A stretch of DNA of 64,000 bases from an uncultured Pelagibacteraceae bacterium (GTDB lineage Bacteria > Pseudomonadota > Alphaproteobacteria > Pelagibacterales > Pelagibacteraceae): assembly GCA_902528575.1 (NCBI GenBank), contig CABZSV010000001.1, positions 62,001 through 126,000 on the forward strand. Direction: 5' to 3'. The notes under the pieces are model-generated. The model saw only the letters and a program-made list of their open reading frames with translations, ran no database searches and was not told the DNA's origin. This document shows, one piece after another, positions 50,224 through 60,630 of this stretch (position 1 is the first letter of the stretch; every line of letters starts with the position of its first letter). The translations under genes and the position numbers were made by a program.

Positions 50224-51004
50224 TTCCTTTTGATGGTGAGGATGGATTACCCATTAAAATTTTATCTATTCTTCCAGATTTGTAAGATTGTCTTCCCGAA
50301 ATAACAGCATTTTTAAAAGCTAAAGCCATTTCAAATGGTTTTTTTGCTTTCGCTATAGCGGTGTTAACAAGCACTCCGTCACATCCTAATTCCATTGCAA
50401 TTGTAGCGTCTGAAGCTTGACCCAAACCAGCGTCAATAATTAATGGAAGTTTGGTTTGTTTTCTAATTATTTGAATATTGATTTTGTTTTGTATGCCTAG
50501 TCCTGATCCAATTGGTGCAGCTAGGGGCATAATTGCGTCAGCACCTGAATTCTCTAAACGCTTAGCCATTAAAGGATCATCATTACAATAAACCATAACC
50601 TTAAAACCCTCTTTAGCTAAAACTTCTGTTGATTTTAAAGTTTCAATCATGTCAGGAAATAAATTCTTTTTATCTCCTAAAACTTCTAATTTAACTAACT
50701 TCCAACCACCTATTTCTCTTGCTAATCTCAAAGTTCTTAAAGCCTCTTTTGAATTAAAACATCCAGCAGTATTGGGTAAATATGTAATTTTTTTTGGATC
50801 AATATAATCCATAAGCAAAGGCTTATTTTTATCTGAAATATTAACCCTTCTTACTGCAACTGTTACGATTTCTGCTCCTGAGAGTTTAATTGCTTTTGCA
50901 CACTCAGACATACTTTTATATTTTCCAGTTCCAACGATTAATCTAGAATTAAATTTTTTATTCGCAATAATTAGACTATCTTTTTTCAAATTAACCACCT
51001 CCAA
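50216..51004 (-). CDS. thiG: Thiazole synthase ThiG
   Basis: SRLIVGTGKYKS, LPNTAGCFNSKEALRTLRLARE, DAGLGQASDATIAMELGCDGVLVNTAIAKA. Confidence 0.95.
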   Translation of the reverse strand: MEVVNLKKDSLIIANKKFNSRLIVGTGKYKSMSECAKAIKLSGAEIVTVAVRRVNISDKNKPLLMDYIDPKKITYLPNTAGCFNSKEALRTLRLAREIGGWKLVKLEVLGDKKNLFPDMIETLKSTEVLAKEGFKVMVYCNDDPLMAKRLENSGADAIMPLAAPIGSGLGIQNKINIQIIRKQTKLPLIIDAGLGQASDATIAMELGCDGVLVNTAIAKAKKPFEMALAFKNAVISGRQSYKSGRIDKILMGNPSSPSKGII

Positions 51005-51209
51005 TAAAATGAACTATTTCAATTTTATCATTTTTATTTAATTTTATTTTATTAATTTTTTTTTTATCTATTATTTCTTCATTAAGCTCAATAGCTACTT
51101 TATTTAAAGGTATTTTTAGATTTTTTAGCACTAAAGAAAGAGTGGAATCCTGATTTATAGATTCGATTTTACCATTTATTTTAATTTTTATTTTTTTTAT
51201 TTTTTTCAT
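50991..51209 (-). CDS. thiS: Sulfur carrier protein ThiS
   Basis: 72 aa ubiquitin-like ending VHFIGGG, upstream of thiG. Confidence 0.88.
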   Translation of the reverse strand: MKKIKKIKIKINGKIESINQDSTLSLVLKNLKIPLNKVAIELNEEIIDKKKINKIKLNKNDKIEIVHFIGGG

Positions 51210-51225
51210 CGTATATAAATGCTGA

Positions 51226-51675
51226 ATGAATAATAAAATAATTATTATTAATGGTCCAAATCTTAATCTATTAGGAGAAAGAGAACAATCACAATATGGA
51301 TCGACTACGTTTGATGAACTTAAAGAAAATTGTTCTAAAAAAGGACAAGAAATTGGTCTTGATATTGAATTTACTCAATCTAATATTGAAGGAGAGCTTG
51401 TTAATATAATTCAAGATGCTAGGAAAAAATTTGATGGTATGATTATAAATGCTGCTGCATTTACTCATACTTCAGTGGCCATCAGAGATGCCTTAGATTT
51501 ATTTAAAAAACCTATAATCGAGTTACATTTATCTAATATTTATAAAAGAGAGGAATTTAGACATAAATCACTAATAAGTAGTGTTGTAACTGGAGGAATT
51601 TTTGGATTAGGTGCTGAAGGATATATTTTGGCCATAATTTCATTACAAAAAACATTGCAAAATGAAAATAGATAA
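51226..51675 (+). CDS. aroQ: Type II 3-dehydroquinate dehydratase
   Basis: INGPNLNLLGEREQSQYGS, INAAAFTHTSVAIRDAL, ELHLSNIYKREEFRHKS. Confidence 0.96.
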   Translation: MNNKIIIINGPNLNLLGEREQSQYGSTTFDELKENCSKKGQEIGLDIEFTQSNIEGELVNIIQDARKKFDGMIINAAAFTHTSVAIRDALDLFKKPIIELHLSNIYKREEFRHKSLISSVVTGGIFGLGAEGYILAIISLQKTLQNENR

Positions 51676-52096
51676 AAAAATAATTCAAGAATTAAGTGAA
51701 TATTTAAAAGAATTTAATCTTACTGAAATTGAGATAACTGAAAAGGATACAAAAATTAAAGTATCAAAAAATAATATTTCAATTAGCAATCAACCACAAG
51801 TTATTGCGTCCTCATCACCTGTAAAAAGTCCAGCACCTATTCAAACTTCAAATACTAAATCAGGAACTGAAATTACTTCGCCTATAATTGGAACAGCATA
51901 TCATGCTCCAGAACCTGGTGCTAAAAAGTTTGTTGAGGTTGGAAAAAAAATTAAAAAAGGTGATACAATAATGATTGTTGAGGCAATGAAAACAATGAAT
52001 CATGTTCCCTCAACAGCAGATGGTGTGGTAAAAGAAATTTGTGTTGAAGATGGTCAACCCGTAGAATTTGGTCAAACTATTATTATCCTAGAATAA
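51662..52096 (+). CDS. accB: Biotin carboxyl carrier protein
   Basis: C-terminal biotinyl motif VEAMKTMNHV. Confidence 0.95.
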   Translation: MKIDKKIIQELSEYLKEFNLTEIEITEKDTKIKVSKNNISISNQPQVIASSSPVKSPAPIQTSNTKSGTEITSPIIGTAYHAPEPGAKKFVEVGKKIKKGDTIMIVEAMKTMNHVPSTADGVVKEICVEDGQPVEFGQTIIILE

Positions 52097-52104
52097 ATTA
52101 AATA

Positions 52105-53442
52105 ATGTTTAAAAAAATTTTAATTGCAAACCGAGGGGAAATTGCAGTTAGAATTATAAGAGCATGTAAAGAATGGGGAATTCATACTGTTGCTGTTCAT
52201 TCCGATGTAGATAGAGAAAGCATGCATGTTAGAATGGCTGATGAAAGTGTATGTATTGGTTCTCATCAACCAGCAAATAGTTATTTGAATATTCCAGCAT
52301 TAATGTCAGCAATAGAACTTACAAATGCTGATGCTGTTCATCCTGGCTATGGTTTTCTTTCTGAAAATGCAAATTTTGCAAGAATTTTAGAAGAGAACAA
52401 AATTAATTTTATTGGAGCCTCATCAAAACATATTGAAATGATGGGTGATAAAATCCAAGCAAAAAGAATAGCTAAAGAAAATGGATTGCCTGTTATTGAG
52501 GGTTCTGAAGGAGGTGTAAAAGATATTTCTGAAGCAAAAAAACTTTGTAAAAAAATTGGTTTTCCTGTTTTAATTAAAGCCTCAGGTGGAGGTGGAGGCA
52601 AAGGTATGAAAATAGTTTATGAGGAAGAGGAATTCGAATCTTTGTTTTCGACAGCTAAATCTGAAGCACAAAAATACTTTGGTAATGATGAAGTCTATAT
52701 TGAAAAATTTTTTCAAAATCCAAGACATATTGAGGTTCAAATATTAGCTGGAAAAAATAGAGTTGTTCACCTTCATGAAAGAGATTGTTCAGTTCAGAGA
52801 AGACATCAAAAATTAATTGAGGAAACACCAAGTCCAGTTTTAAATGATGAAATAAGAAAAGATTTATTTGAAAAAACAATAAAAATGGTAGCTAAAATAG
52901 GTTATTCAGGAGCTGGAACTGTTGAGTTTATATATGAGGATGGAAAATTTTATTTCCTTGAAATGAATACAAGAGTTCAAGTTGAACATCCAGTAACAGA
53001 AATGGTTACAGGGATCGATATAATCAAAGAACAAATTTGGATTGCTTTTTCAGGAGAAACAGCTTTGAAACAAAGTGATATCAATCCTAGAGGACATGCA
53101 ATTGAATGTAGAATAAATGCTGAAGATGCGAGTAAAAACTTTCAGCCTTCTCCAGGAGTCATTACGATGTGTCATCAACCATCTGGTTTTAGAACCAGAG
53201 TGGATGGTGCAATATTTCAAGGATATAAGGTAACACCTTATTACGACAGTATGGTTTGTAAATTAATTTGTCATGGAAGAAATCGAACAGAAGCAATTCA
53301 AAGGATGAATAGATCTTTAGATGAGTTTGTAATTGAAGGTATTACAACTACTATTCCGCTTCATAAAAAATTGCTAAATCATAAAAAATTTATCAATTCA
53401 GATTTTAATGTAAGTTGGTTAGATAAAGACTCGATAGTTTAA
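52105..53442 (+). CDS. accC: Biotin carboxylase
   Basis: FKKILIANRGEIAVRIIRACKE, IKASGGGGGKGMK, FLEMNTRVQVEHPVTEM. Confidence 0.97.
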   Translation: MFKKILIANRGEIAVRIIRACKEWGIHTVAVHSDVDRESMHVRMADESVCIGSHQPANSYLNIPALMSAIELTNADAVHPGYGFLSENANFARILEENKINFIGASSKHIEMMGDKIQAKRIAKENGLPVIEGSEGGVKDISEAKKLCKKIGFPVLIKASGGGGGKGMKIVYEEEEFESLFSTAKSEAQKYFGNDEVYIEKFFQNPRHIEVQILAGKNRVVHLHERDCSVQRRHQKLIEETPSPVLNDEIRKDLFEKTIKMVAKIGYSGAGTVEFIYEDGKFYFLEMNTRVQVEHPVTEMVTGIDIIKEQIWIAFSGETALKQSDINPRGHAIECRINAEDASKNFQPSPGVITMCHQPSGFRTRVDGAIFQGYKVTPYYDSMVCKLICHGRNRTEAIQRMNRSLDEFVIEGITTTIPLHKKLLNHKKFINSDFNVSWLDKDSIV

Positions 53443-53846
53443 TAACAACTAATGAGCCAAACATCGTAAACAGGATGATCGAAAGGTGCGATTGATGGAC
53501 TTGATGAAAACATCCAACCATTAAAAACAAAAACTTCATCATTATTTTTATTAGTCAGATCTCGAACTTGTATATAGGCAGTTATTTCTGGATTATCATC
53601 AAATTCTGAATTTTTACATTTCAGACTTTTAATTGATAAATCTTTAAACTTTATTAATTTTCCATTTTTAAGTTTAATCAAGGTGTTTTTAGAACTTATT
53701 TTATCCAAAATTTTAATATCAGTAAAAGTTCCCTCTAAATTACTTTTTGCATTTGAGTCTAAAAGTAAACAAAAATAAAATAAAAAAACTAAGTAGATTA
53801 ATTTAAATTTATTCTTTCCAACTTGAGTATTTCTTTTTAATACCAT
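53439..53846 (-). CDS. DUF2155 protein
   Basis: VFNGWMFSSSPSIAPFDHPVYDVWLISC. Confidence 0.8.
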   Translation of the reverse strand: MVLKRNTQVGKNKFKLIYLVFLFYFCLLLDSNAKSNLEGTFTDIKILDKISSKNTLIKLKNGKLIKFKDLSIKSLKCKNSEFDDNPEITAYIQVRDLTNKNNDEVFVFNGWMFSSSPSIAPFDHPVYDVWLISCY

Positions 53847-54168
53847 CTTTATTTTTATTTGGATAATATGCTGCGTCAGTCCCAGTTAAATTTTCTTGAT
53901 GTGGTTTTTGCCATTCATATTTTTCTAAGGTATGTTTTTTCTCAATTTTATTTGGTGTAAAATGTATCCAAGAATACCATTCAACAGGAATTTTTGATGC
54001 GTCAATTGTGTTTGAATAGATAACCCATCTTTTTCCGTTTTTACTCTCATAGTATTTATTACCTAGCTCATCAGTACCAACTAGTTTTCCAAAAAAAATA
54101 GTTTTTAATCTTGTTCCAAATGTATCTTGATTCCACCATGTGAAAATTTTTCTTAAGAGTGTCAACAT
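53809..54168 (-). CDS. NADH:ubiquinone oxidoreductase accessory subunit, NDUFA12 family
   Basis: IFTWWNQDTFGTRLKTIFFGKLVGTDELGNKYYESKNGKRWVIY...PVEWYSWIHF. Confidence 0.92.
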   Translation of the reverse strand: MLTLLRKIFTWWNQDTFGTRLKTIFFGKLVGTDELGNKYYESKNGKRWVIYSNTIDASKIPVEWYSWIHFTPNKIEKKHTLEKYEWQKPHQENLTGTDAAYYPNKNKDGIKKKYSSWKE

Positions 54169-54282
54169 AATATTTTTTTATTTATTCAATTAAAAATTGT
54201 AAAATTTAAATTAGACTAAAATATGAATATGTATATAAATTAATTGATTCATTATTCAAATTAAAATTTAAATTGAGGTCAA

Positions 54283-55107
54283 ATGGCAAAGTATTTAGTT
54301 GAAACTTATTATACCTGTACCTTTAAAGTAAATCATTATTTAAATGATATTAATGAGGCAGAGTTAAAAAATTTGGAAAAAAGAGATGATGGTAAATTTG
54401 AGGTTTTAGACGTAAAACTTGATAACAGAAAAACAAAAAGTCTAGATCCTAAAAACAATAAAGTCCTTGAAAACAACAAAGTAGAAGTAGTTACCGAAAC
54501 GGATAAAAAAAAATCAATAAATAAAGAAAATATAATAACAAATATAAACATAGCTAACGAGAAGTCAGGTAAAAGATTTAGCATGCCTGACAGAAGAAAA
54601 GGATATATTCAAAAAGCTACTATTGGTGACCACAAAGTTTACCTACATACTGGAGAATATGAAGACGGAAAAATTGGAGAAATATTTATTGATACTAGTA
54701 AAGAAGGCGAACTTGTTAAAGCCTTAATGAATAACTTTGCAATTGCTGTTTCTTTAGGACTTCAATATGGTGTTCCGTTAGATGAGTTTATAAGTGCATT
54801 TGTTGGCACAAAATTTGAACCATCAGGTAAAGTACATGGTAATGATAGAATTTTAAGTGCTACATCAATTTTGGATTATATTTTCAGAGAATTAGCTATT
54901 TCATATCAAAATAGAGAAGATCTGGCCCATACTCCAGCTATTGGAGGAAATGATTTCATCAATGCAGAAGATCAAAGCTCTGAGGATCAAAATCAATTAT
55001 TGAAAATTGTAAAAGACATTACCAGTAAAGGTTTCGTTAGAAATAATTATAAAAAAAATCTAGTTGATCTTTCAGATGTAAAAATAAGTTTAAAAGGTAA
55101 AAAATAA
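54283..55107 (+). CDS. Stand-alone TSCPD / NrdJ C-terminal-domain-like protein
   Basis: [72 protein letters not shown]...[25 protein letters not shown] resembles the C-terminal region of alphaproteobacterial NrdJ. Confidence 0.82.
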   Translation: MAKYLVETYYTCTFKVNHYLNDINEAELKNLEKRDDGKFEVLDVKLDNRKTKSLDPKNNKVLENNKVEVVTETDKKKSINKENIITNINIANEKSGKRFSMPDRRKGYIQKATIGDHKVYLHTGEYEDGKIGEIFIDTSKEGELVKALMNNFAIAVSLGLQYGVPLDEFISAFVGTKFEPSGKVHGNDRILSATSILDYIFRELAISYQNREDLAHTPAIGGNDFINAEDQSSEDQNQLLKIVKDITSKGFVRNNYKKNLVDLSDVKISLKGKK

Positions 55108-55108
55108 G

Positions 55109-56893
55109 TTATTTTTTTGTTTTTAAAGCTAAATTTAATTCTTTCAATTGATCTGGATTTACCTCAGATGGTGCATTCATCATCAAATCTTGTGCGTTTT
55201 GGTTCATTGGAAACATAGTAACTTCCCTTATATTTTTCTCATTAGCTAGTAACATTACGATTCTATCAATACCAGGTGCTATTCCTCCGTGTGGTGGTGC
55301 GCCATAACTAAGTGCATTAATCATACCACTAAATTTTTCATCTACTTGATTTTTATCATATCCCGCAATCGAAAAAAGTTTATACATAAGTCCTGGTTTA
55401 TGATTTCTAATTGCTCCTGAAGATAATTCTATACCATTACAAACTATGTCGTATTGATAAGCAAGTATATCTAATGGGTTTTCAAAATCTTTTTCACTTA
55501 AATCACCTTGAGGCATTGAAAATGGATTGTGACTAAATTCAATCTTGTTTGTTGATTCATCTTTTTCAAACATTGGATAGTCTACAATCCAACAAAATGC
55601 GAAAACATTTTCGTCAATTAAATCTAGATCTTTTGCAATTTTATCTCTTGCTAGTGCAGTAATTTTTTCTAATTCGTCTTGTTTTCCACAAGCCATGAAA
55701 ATACTATCCCCTATTTCACAGTTTGTTTTTTTCATGATTTCAGCCAATGCATCTTGAGAAAAAAATTTTCCTATAGGGCCTTTTGCTGAAATATCTTTAT
55801 CTTTTTCAAAAGTAAAATACGCTAAACCAGAAGCACCTTCTTCTTTTGCCCATTTATCAATATTATCAAAAAAACTTCTTGGCTTATCTTTTGTATTTTT
55901 TGTAATAATACATCTTACTTTAGATCCAAATTTTACTAATTTTTTAAAAATTTCAAATGAAACATCTTCTCTTGTAAAAATTTCAGTTATATCATTTACA
56001 ATGAGTGGGTTTCTTAAATCTGGTTTATCAGTACCATATTTAAGCATTGCTTCCTTGTATGTAATCTTTGGAAATTTATCAAACATCAGTTTTTTAGTTG
56101 AAAAATTTTTAAAAGTATTAACCATTAATTTCTCAACTACATTAAATACATCTTCCTGCTCAACAAATGACATTTCTAAATCTAATTGATAAAATTCTCC
56201 AGGACTTCTGTCCGCTCTCGCATCTTCATCTCTAAAACAAGGTGCAATTTGAAAATATCTGTCGAAACCTGAAACCATTATTAATTGTTTAAATTGTTGA
56301 GGAGCTTGAGGTAATGCATAAAATTTTCCGGGATTTAAACGACTAGGAACTAAAAAATCTCTAGCACCCTCTGGACTAGATGAGGTTAAAATTGGTGTTT
56401 GAAATTCTAAAAAACCTAATTTAGTCATTTCATTTCTTATGTATGAAATAACTTTAGATCTTAAAATAATATTTTCATGAATTTTTTTTCTTCTTAAATC
56501 TAAAAATCTATATTTCAATCTTATTTCTTCAGCATATTCTTGATCACTAAAGATTGGCATAGGTAGCTCTTTACAAGTCCCTAAAACTTCATGCTTCTCA
56601 ATAACAATCTCTATTTCACCTGTGTCTATTTCAGAATTAATTGTTTCTTTAGATCTATTAACTACTTTTCCCTCAACTTTAATTACAGTCTCTAATTGCA
56701 TTTTTTCTAAATCAGAAAAATATTTATTATCTTTATCAATTATACATTGGGTAATTCCATAATTATCTCTCAAATCAATAAATAACAAATTCCCATGATC
56801 TCTTTTTTTATTTATCCAGCCTGAAAGAGAAATTTTTTTATCTACATCCTCTTTTCTTAGCTCATTACACTTGTGTGTTCTGTATTTATTCAA
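55109..56893 (-). CDS. aspS: Aspartyl-tRNA synthetase
   Basis: FLEFQTPILTSSSPEGARDFLVPSR, CFRDEDARADRSPGEFYQLD, GAPPHGGIAPGIDRIVML. Confidence 0.96.
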   Translation of the reverse strand: MNKYRTHKCNELRKEDVDKKISLSGWINKKRDHGNLLFIDLRDNYGITQCIIDKDNKYFSDLEKMQLETVIKVEGKVVNRSKETINSEIDTGEIEIVIEKHEVLGTCKELPMPIFSDQEYAEEIRLKYRFLDLRRKKIHENIILRSKVISYIRNEMTKLGFLEFQTPILTSSSPEGARDFLVPSRLNPGKFYALPQAPQQFKQLIMVSGFDRYFQIAPCFRDEDARADRSPGEFYQLDLEMSFVEQEDVFNVVEKLMVNTFKNFSTKKLMFDKFPKITYKEAMLKYGTDKPDLRNPLIVNDITEIFTREDVSFEIFKKLVKFGSKVRCIITKNTKDKPRSFFDNIDKWAKEEGASGLAYFTFEKDKDISAKGPIGKFFSQDALAEIMKKTNCEIGDSIFMACGKQDELEKITALARDKIAKDLDLIDENVFAFCWIVDYPMFEKDESTNKIEFSHNPFSMPQGDLSEKDFENPLDILAYQYDIVCNGIELSSGAIRNHKPGLMYKLFSIAGYDKNQVDEKFSGMINALSYGAPPHGGIAPGIDRIVMLLANEKNIREVTMFPMNQNAQDLMMNAPSEVNPDQLKELNLALKTKK

Positions 56894-57556
56894 TTAAACC
56901 TCTAATGCTTCTTTTATAATTTTAAAATCGATTGGTTTCTTTCTTTTTAAACTAATTTCGTCGATTTTATATATGAAATCGGAAATTTTGCCATAAGTTC
57001 TATCAATTCTCTTAATTATAAATTCAATAAGTTTTTGGTCTATTGATATTTGACGATCAGAAAGATTTTTTAATATTAGTGCGTAAATTAAATCGTCACC
57101 AGGTTTTTCGATTTGAGATAAAATAAAATTAGTAGATCTTGAATTAAGATCATTTAATTTAAAATTAAAGTCAACTATTGGTATTTTTGAAGTTACTATT
57201 AAGTACTTATTATCCTGATCTATTATATTTATAAGTGTAAATAATAAGTTTTCATTAATTTTTTCAGTTAAATCCTCAACAATAATATTTTCATATATTT
57301 TAATTTTTTGAAGAAAATCATTACTAAGTTTTTCTGAATTAATTTTAATTCCTCTATTTTTTGCTAAAAATATATTTATTAAATGACTTTTTCCAGAAAA
57401 CTTTTCACCGATTAAGTTTATAAAATTTTTATCCCATTTTGGCCAACTGTTTAAAAGGCGAAAAGAGTGTTCGTTGCTGCTTGAAACGTAAAAATCCTGA
57501 TCTTTAAAATTTTGATCATAGTCAAATTTAAGTATTTGCTGATTAAGATTTGTCAT
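56894..57556 (-). CDS. DnaA-like Hda/HdaA family protein
   Basis: SSNEHSFRLLNSWPKWDKNFINLIGEKFSGKSHLINIF; short AAA+ protein. Confidence 0.75.
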   Translation of the reverse strand: MTNLNQQILKFDYDQNFKDQDFYVSSSNEHSFRLLNSWPKWDKNFINLIGEKFSGKSHLINIFLAKNRGIKINSEKLSNDFLQKIKIYENIIVEDLTEKINENLLFTLINIIDQDNKYLIVTSKIPIVDFNFKLNDLNSRSTNFILSQIEKPGDDLIYALILKNLSDRQISIDQKLIEFIIKRIDRTYGKISDFIYKIDEISLKRKKPIDFKIIKEALEV

Positions 57557-58631
57557 TTAAAACCCAAATTTTATTTTTAATTTCAAAATCATAATTTTGA
57601 TCACTCATAACTTCTAAAAACTTATCAGGTGTTCCATTAAAAATAACTTTATAAAAATTATTTCGATTATCGAATTTATAAATTGAAAAATTATATATCA
57701 AATCCATATCAGATAAAATTTTTTCAAATTTATTAATTTTTATATTATTAGAATTATCAATAGAAATATTTAAAGATAACTTTACTGAAGTATTGATTTG
57801 ATTTTGTGATTTCCAAAAATCTTCGTAGATTAATTTTAAATTATCAATAAATTCAAATAACTCTTCTTCATCATTAAAATTAACCTCATTATAATTTAAA
57901 TTTTTTAAATTGTTATTTTGATTAAAAAAAATTTTGTTAAATACTCTTATTTTGTTATTATCCTTAAACACAATCATAATAATATGGTTATTTATATTGT
58001 ATTTATTTATAATTTGTTTGAAGTCATAAGTTTCTAAATTATTAATATTTTGTTTTATCAGTCTAAAATCATCTAAATCTTCAGTAGGCAAAATATAATT
58101 TAAAAGACTGTATTTTTTATTATCTAAATTCCATTTGGTAAATAACTTATTCTCAGAGAACATTAAAACTTGATTTTTATTTTGATCAACAAGTACGGGG
58201 ATGAATAAAAAATCTTTTTTCACTGGTAAAGATGGAAAAATATTTTTCGTTTCTAATAAATCAAATATATTTTTTTTATTAAATGAAACATTTAGGACAA
58301 GATAATATATTTCATCAATAAACTTTTCTTCCTTAATTGAGAAAGTTTCTATCATTCCTTTTATTTGATTAATTGATATATTTTTTAATTTCACCTGATC
58401 TTTACTTTGGGCAATAGACAAAATAAGTTCATTAAATGCCTTTACAAATCCTTCATCAATAATTTCATTTTTATTAAAATTTATTTCAAAAGGTGTTGAT
58501 ATTTCAATATCATTTATAGAAAATGTCTTTGCATGACTTTTTCCTGTGGAAAAGAAAATATTTATTAAAGCAAGAAATAAAAAAAAATTATATAAAAGCT
58601 TTAAATTACTAAGTTGAGAAATAAATTTCAT
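57543..58631 (-). CDS. DUF2066-like secreted protein
   Basis: Signal peptide and genomic position next to purM/Hda; weak sequence signature. Confidence 0.6.
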   Translation of the reverse strand: MKFISQLSNLKLLYNFFLFLALINIFFSTGKSHAKTFSINDIEISTPFEINFNKNEIIDEGFVKAFNELILSIAQSKDQVKLKNISINQIKGMIETFSIKEEKFIDEIYYLVLNVSFNKKNIFDLLETKNIFPSLPVKKDFLFIPVLVDQNKNQVLMFSENKLFTKWNLDNKKYSLLNYILPTEDLDDFRLIKQNINNLETYDFKQIINKYNINNHIIMIVFKDNNKIRVFNKIFFNQNNNLKNLNYNEVNFNDEEELFEFIDNLKLIYEDFWKSQNQINTSVKLSLNISIDNSNNIKINKFEKILSDMDLIYNFSIYKFDNRNNFYKVIFNGTPDKFLEVMSDQNYDFEIKNKIWVLNDKS

Positions 58632-58642
58632 AAAACATATTA

Positions 58643-59674
58643 ATGAATAAAAAAAAATTTACCTATAAAAAAAGTGGAGTTAATATCAAAGCTGCAGACA
58701 AGTTTGTTGATTTCATTTCTACAGTTTCAGCAAAAAAAAGAGGCAAAAAAAAGTTCTCTAATATTGGAGGGTTTGGTTCAATCACAAATATACCAGGTAA
58801 TATTAAACAACCTAGAATCGTAGCTTGTACTGATGGTGTGGGAACTAAAATTGAAATTGCTAATACATTAAATAAATTTGATACTATTGGAATTGATCTG
58901 GTTGCTATGAGTGTAAATGATTTAATTGTTCAAGGAGCTAAACCTTTACTTTTTTTAGATTATATATCAATAAATAAAATTGATCTTAAAAAGCTTAAAG
59001 CGATAATTAAAGGGATTAAAAAAGGGTGTGATCAATCAGACTGTGAACTTGTCGGTGGAGAAACTGCTGAAATGCCTGGTACTTACGAAAAAGGGAAATT
59101 TGATATTGCAGGTTTTGCTGTAGGGGTTGTAGGAAAGAATAGAATTTTAAATAAAAAAAAAATAAAAAAAAACAATCTTATAGTTGCAATTCCTTCCAGC
59201 GGTTTACATTCTAATGGATATTCTCTTGTAAGATATTTATTAAAACAAAAAAAAATAAATATTAAAAAAAATAAATTTTTAAAATCTGAGCTTCTAAAAC
59301 CAACTAAAATATATGTTAAAGAAATAATGAATTTGATAAATAACAGCTTAATCAACGGCTGTGCAAATATAACTGGGGGAGGTTTATCTGATAATATTAA
59401 AAGAATAATACCAGATAAGCTCTCTGCACATATAAATTTAGATAAAATTAAAACTTCTAAAATTTTTAATTGGCTTAAAAATAATGGAATTTCTGATAAA
59501 GAAATGCTTAAAACATTTAATTGTGGAGTTGGTTTTTGTCTTATTGTTGAAAGTAAAAATCTAAAAAAAATAAGTACATTTTTTTCAAAAGAATACAAAC
59601 CATATGTTATTGGAAAAATTTTAAGTGGTAAAAACAAAGTTAGGTTAAATGGTTATATCAACTGGTATCAATAG
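58643..59674 (+). CDS. purM: Phosphoribosylformylglycinamidine cyclo-ligase
   Basis: TDGVGTKIEIA, VAMSVNDLIVQGAKPLLFLDY, GGETAEMPGTY, GLHSNGYSLVR. Confidence 0.97.
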   Translation: MNKKKFTYKKSGVNIKAADKFVDFISTVSAKKRGKKKFSNIGGFGSITNIPGNIKQPRIVACTDGVGTKIEIANTLNKFDTIGIDLVAMSVNDLIVQGAKPLLFLDYISINKIDLKKLKAIIKGIKKGCDQSDCELVGGETAEMPGTYEKGKFDIAGFAVGVVGKNRILNKKKIKKNNLIVAIPSSGLHSNGYSLVRYLLKQKKINIKKNKFLKSELLKPTKIYVKEIMNLINNSLINGCANITGGGLSDNIKRIIPDKLSAHINLDKIKTSKIFNWLKNNGISDKEMLKTFNCGVGFCLIVESKNLKKISTFFSKEYKPYVIGKILSGKNKVRLNGYINWYQ

Positions 59675-60230
59675 AGTTAGAACAGCTGTATTTATTTCAG
59701 GAACAGGCAGTAATTTAAAATCTTTAGTTAAATTTTCTAAAACTAAATTATCTCCTATCTCAATTAACTTTATTGTTTCAAACAACCCTAAGGCAAAGGG
59801 TTTAAATTATGCCAAAAAATTTAAAATTAAAAAAAAAGTTTTAAATTTTAAAAGCAAAAAATTAAGTGAAAATAAGCTACTTTCTGAATTAAAAAGAAAA
59901 AATATTGAAATGATTTTTCTAGCTGGATTTATGAAAATTTTGTCAAAAAATTTTATAAAAAAATTTAAAGGGAAAATTTTAAATATACACCCCTCTTTAC
60001 TGCCTAAATATAAAGGATTAAATACTCACCAAAGAGTATTAAACAATAAGGAAAAATACTCAGGATGCACTGTTCATTTTGTGAATGCTAGATTAGACTC
60101 GGGAAAGATTATTCTTCAAAAGAAAGTTAAAATTTCAAAAAATGAAACAGAGGTTTCTCTTGCAAAAAAAATTTTAGTTCAAGAACATAAGCTATACCCG
60201 AAAGCTATATTAAAAGTCTTTAATCTTTAA
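59649..60230 (+). CDS. purN: Phosphoribosylglycinamide formyltransferase
   Basis: AVFISGTGSNLKSL, LAGFMKILS, NIHPSLLPKYKGLNTHQR. Confidence 0.95.
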   Translation: MVISTGINRVRTAVFISGTGSNLKSLVKFSKTKLSPISINFIVSNNPKAKGLNYAKKFKIKKKVLNFKSKKLSENKLLSELKRKNIEMIFLAGFMKILSKNFIKKFKGKILNIHPSLLPKYKGLNTHQRVLNNKEKYSGCTVHFVNARLDSGKIILQKKVKISKNETEVSLAKKILVQEHKLYPKAILKVFNL

Positions 60231-60630
60231 AGAAAAAATCTATCTCAATTTTAGCATTCTCAACACTATCTGACCCATGAACAGAGTTTTTGTCTATAGA
60301 AATTCCGTATTTTTTACGAATAGTACCCTCTTCAGCATCTTTTGGATTTGTGGCACCCATTAATTCTCTATTTACTAAAACTGCATTTTCTTTTTCAAGT
60401 ACCATAACTACAATTGGGCCTGATGATAAATAATCACATAAATCATTATAAAATGGTTTTGTTTCATGAACTTTGTAAAACTTTTCAGCTTCAGGCTTTT
60501 CGATTTGAATTTTTTTTTCTTTCAAAATTGTAAAACCACTAATTTTAAAAATTTCTTTAATTTCGTTTTCTAGATTTCTCTCTACAGCGTCTGGCTTAAT
60601 GATTGATAAAGTTTGTTCTATATTACTCAT
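60220..60630 (-). CDS. ndk: Nucleoside diphosphate kinase
   Basis: QTLSIIKPDAVERN, GATNPKDAEEGTIRKKYG, NSVHGSDSVENA. Confidence 0.97.
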   Translation of the reverse strand: MSNIEQTLSIIKPDAVERNLENEIKEIFKISGFTILKEKKIQIEKPEAEKFYKVHETKPFYNDLCDYLSSGPIVVMVLEKENAVLVNRELMGATNPKDAEEGTIRKKYGISIDKNSVHGSDSVENAKIEIDFFFKD

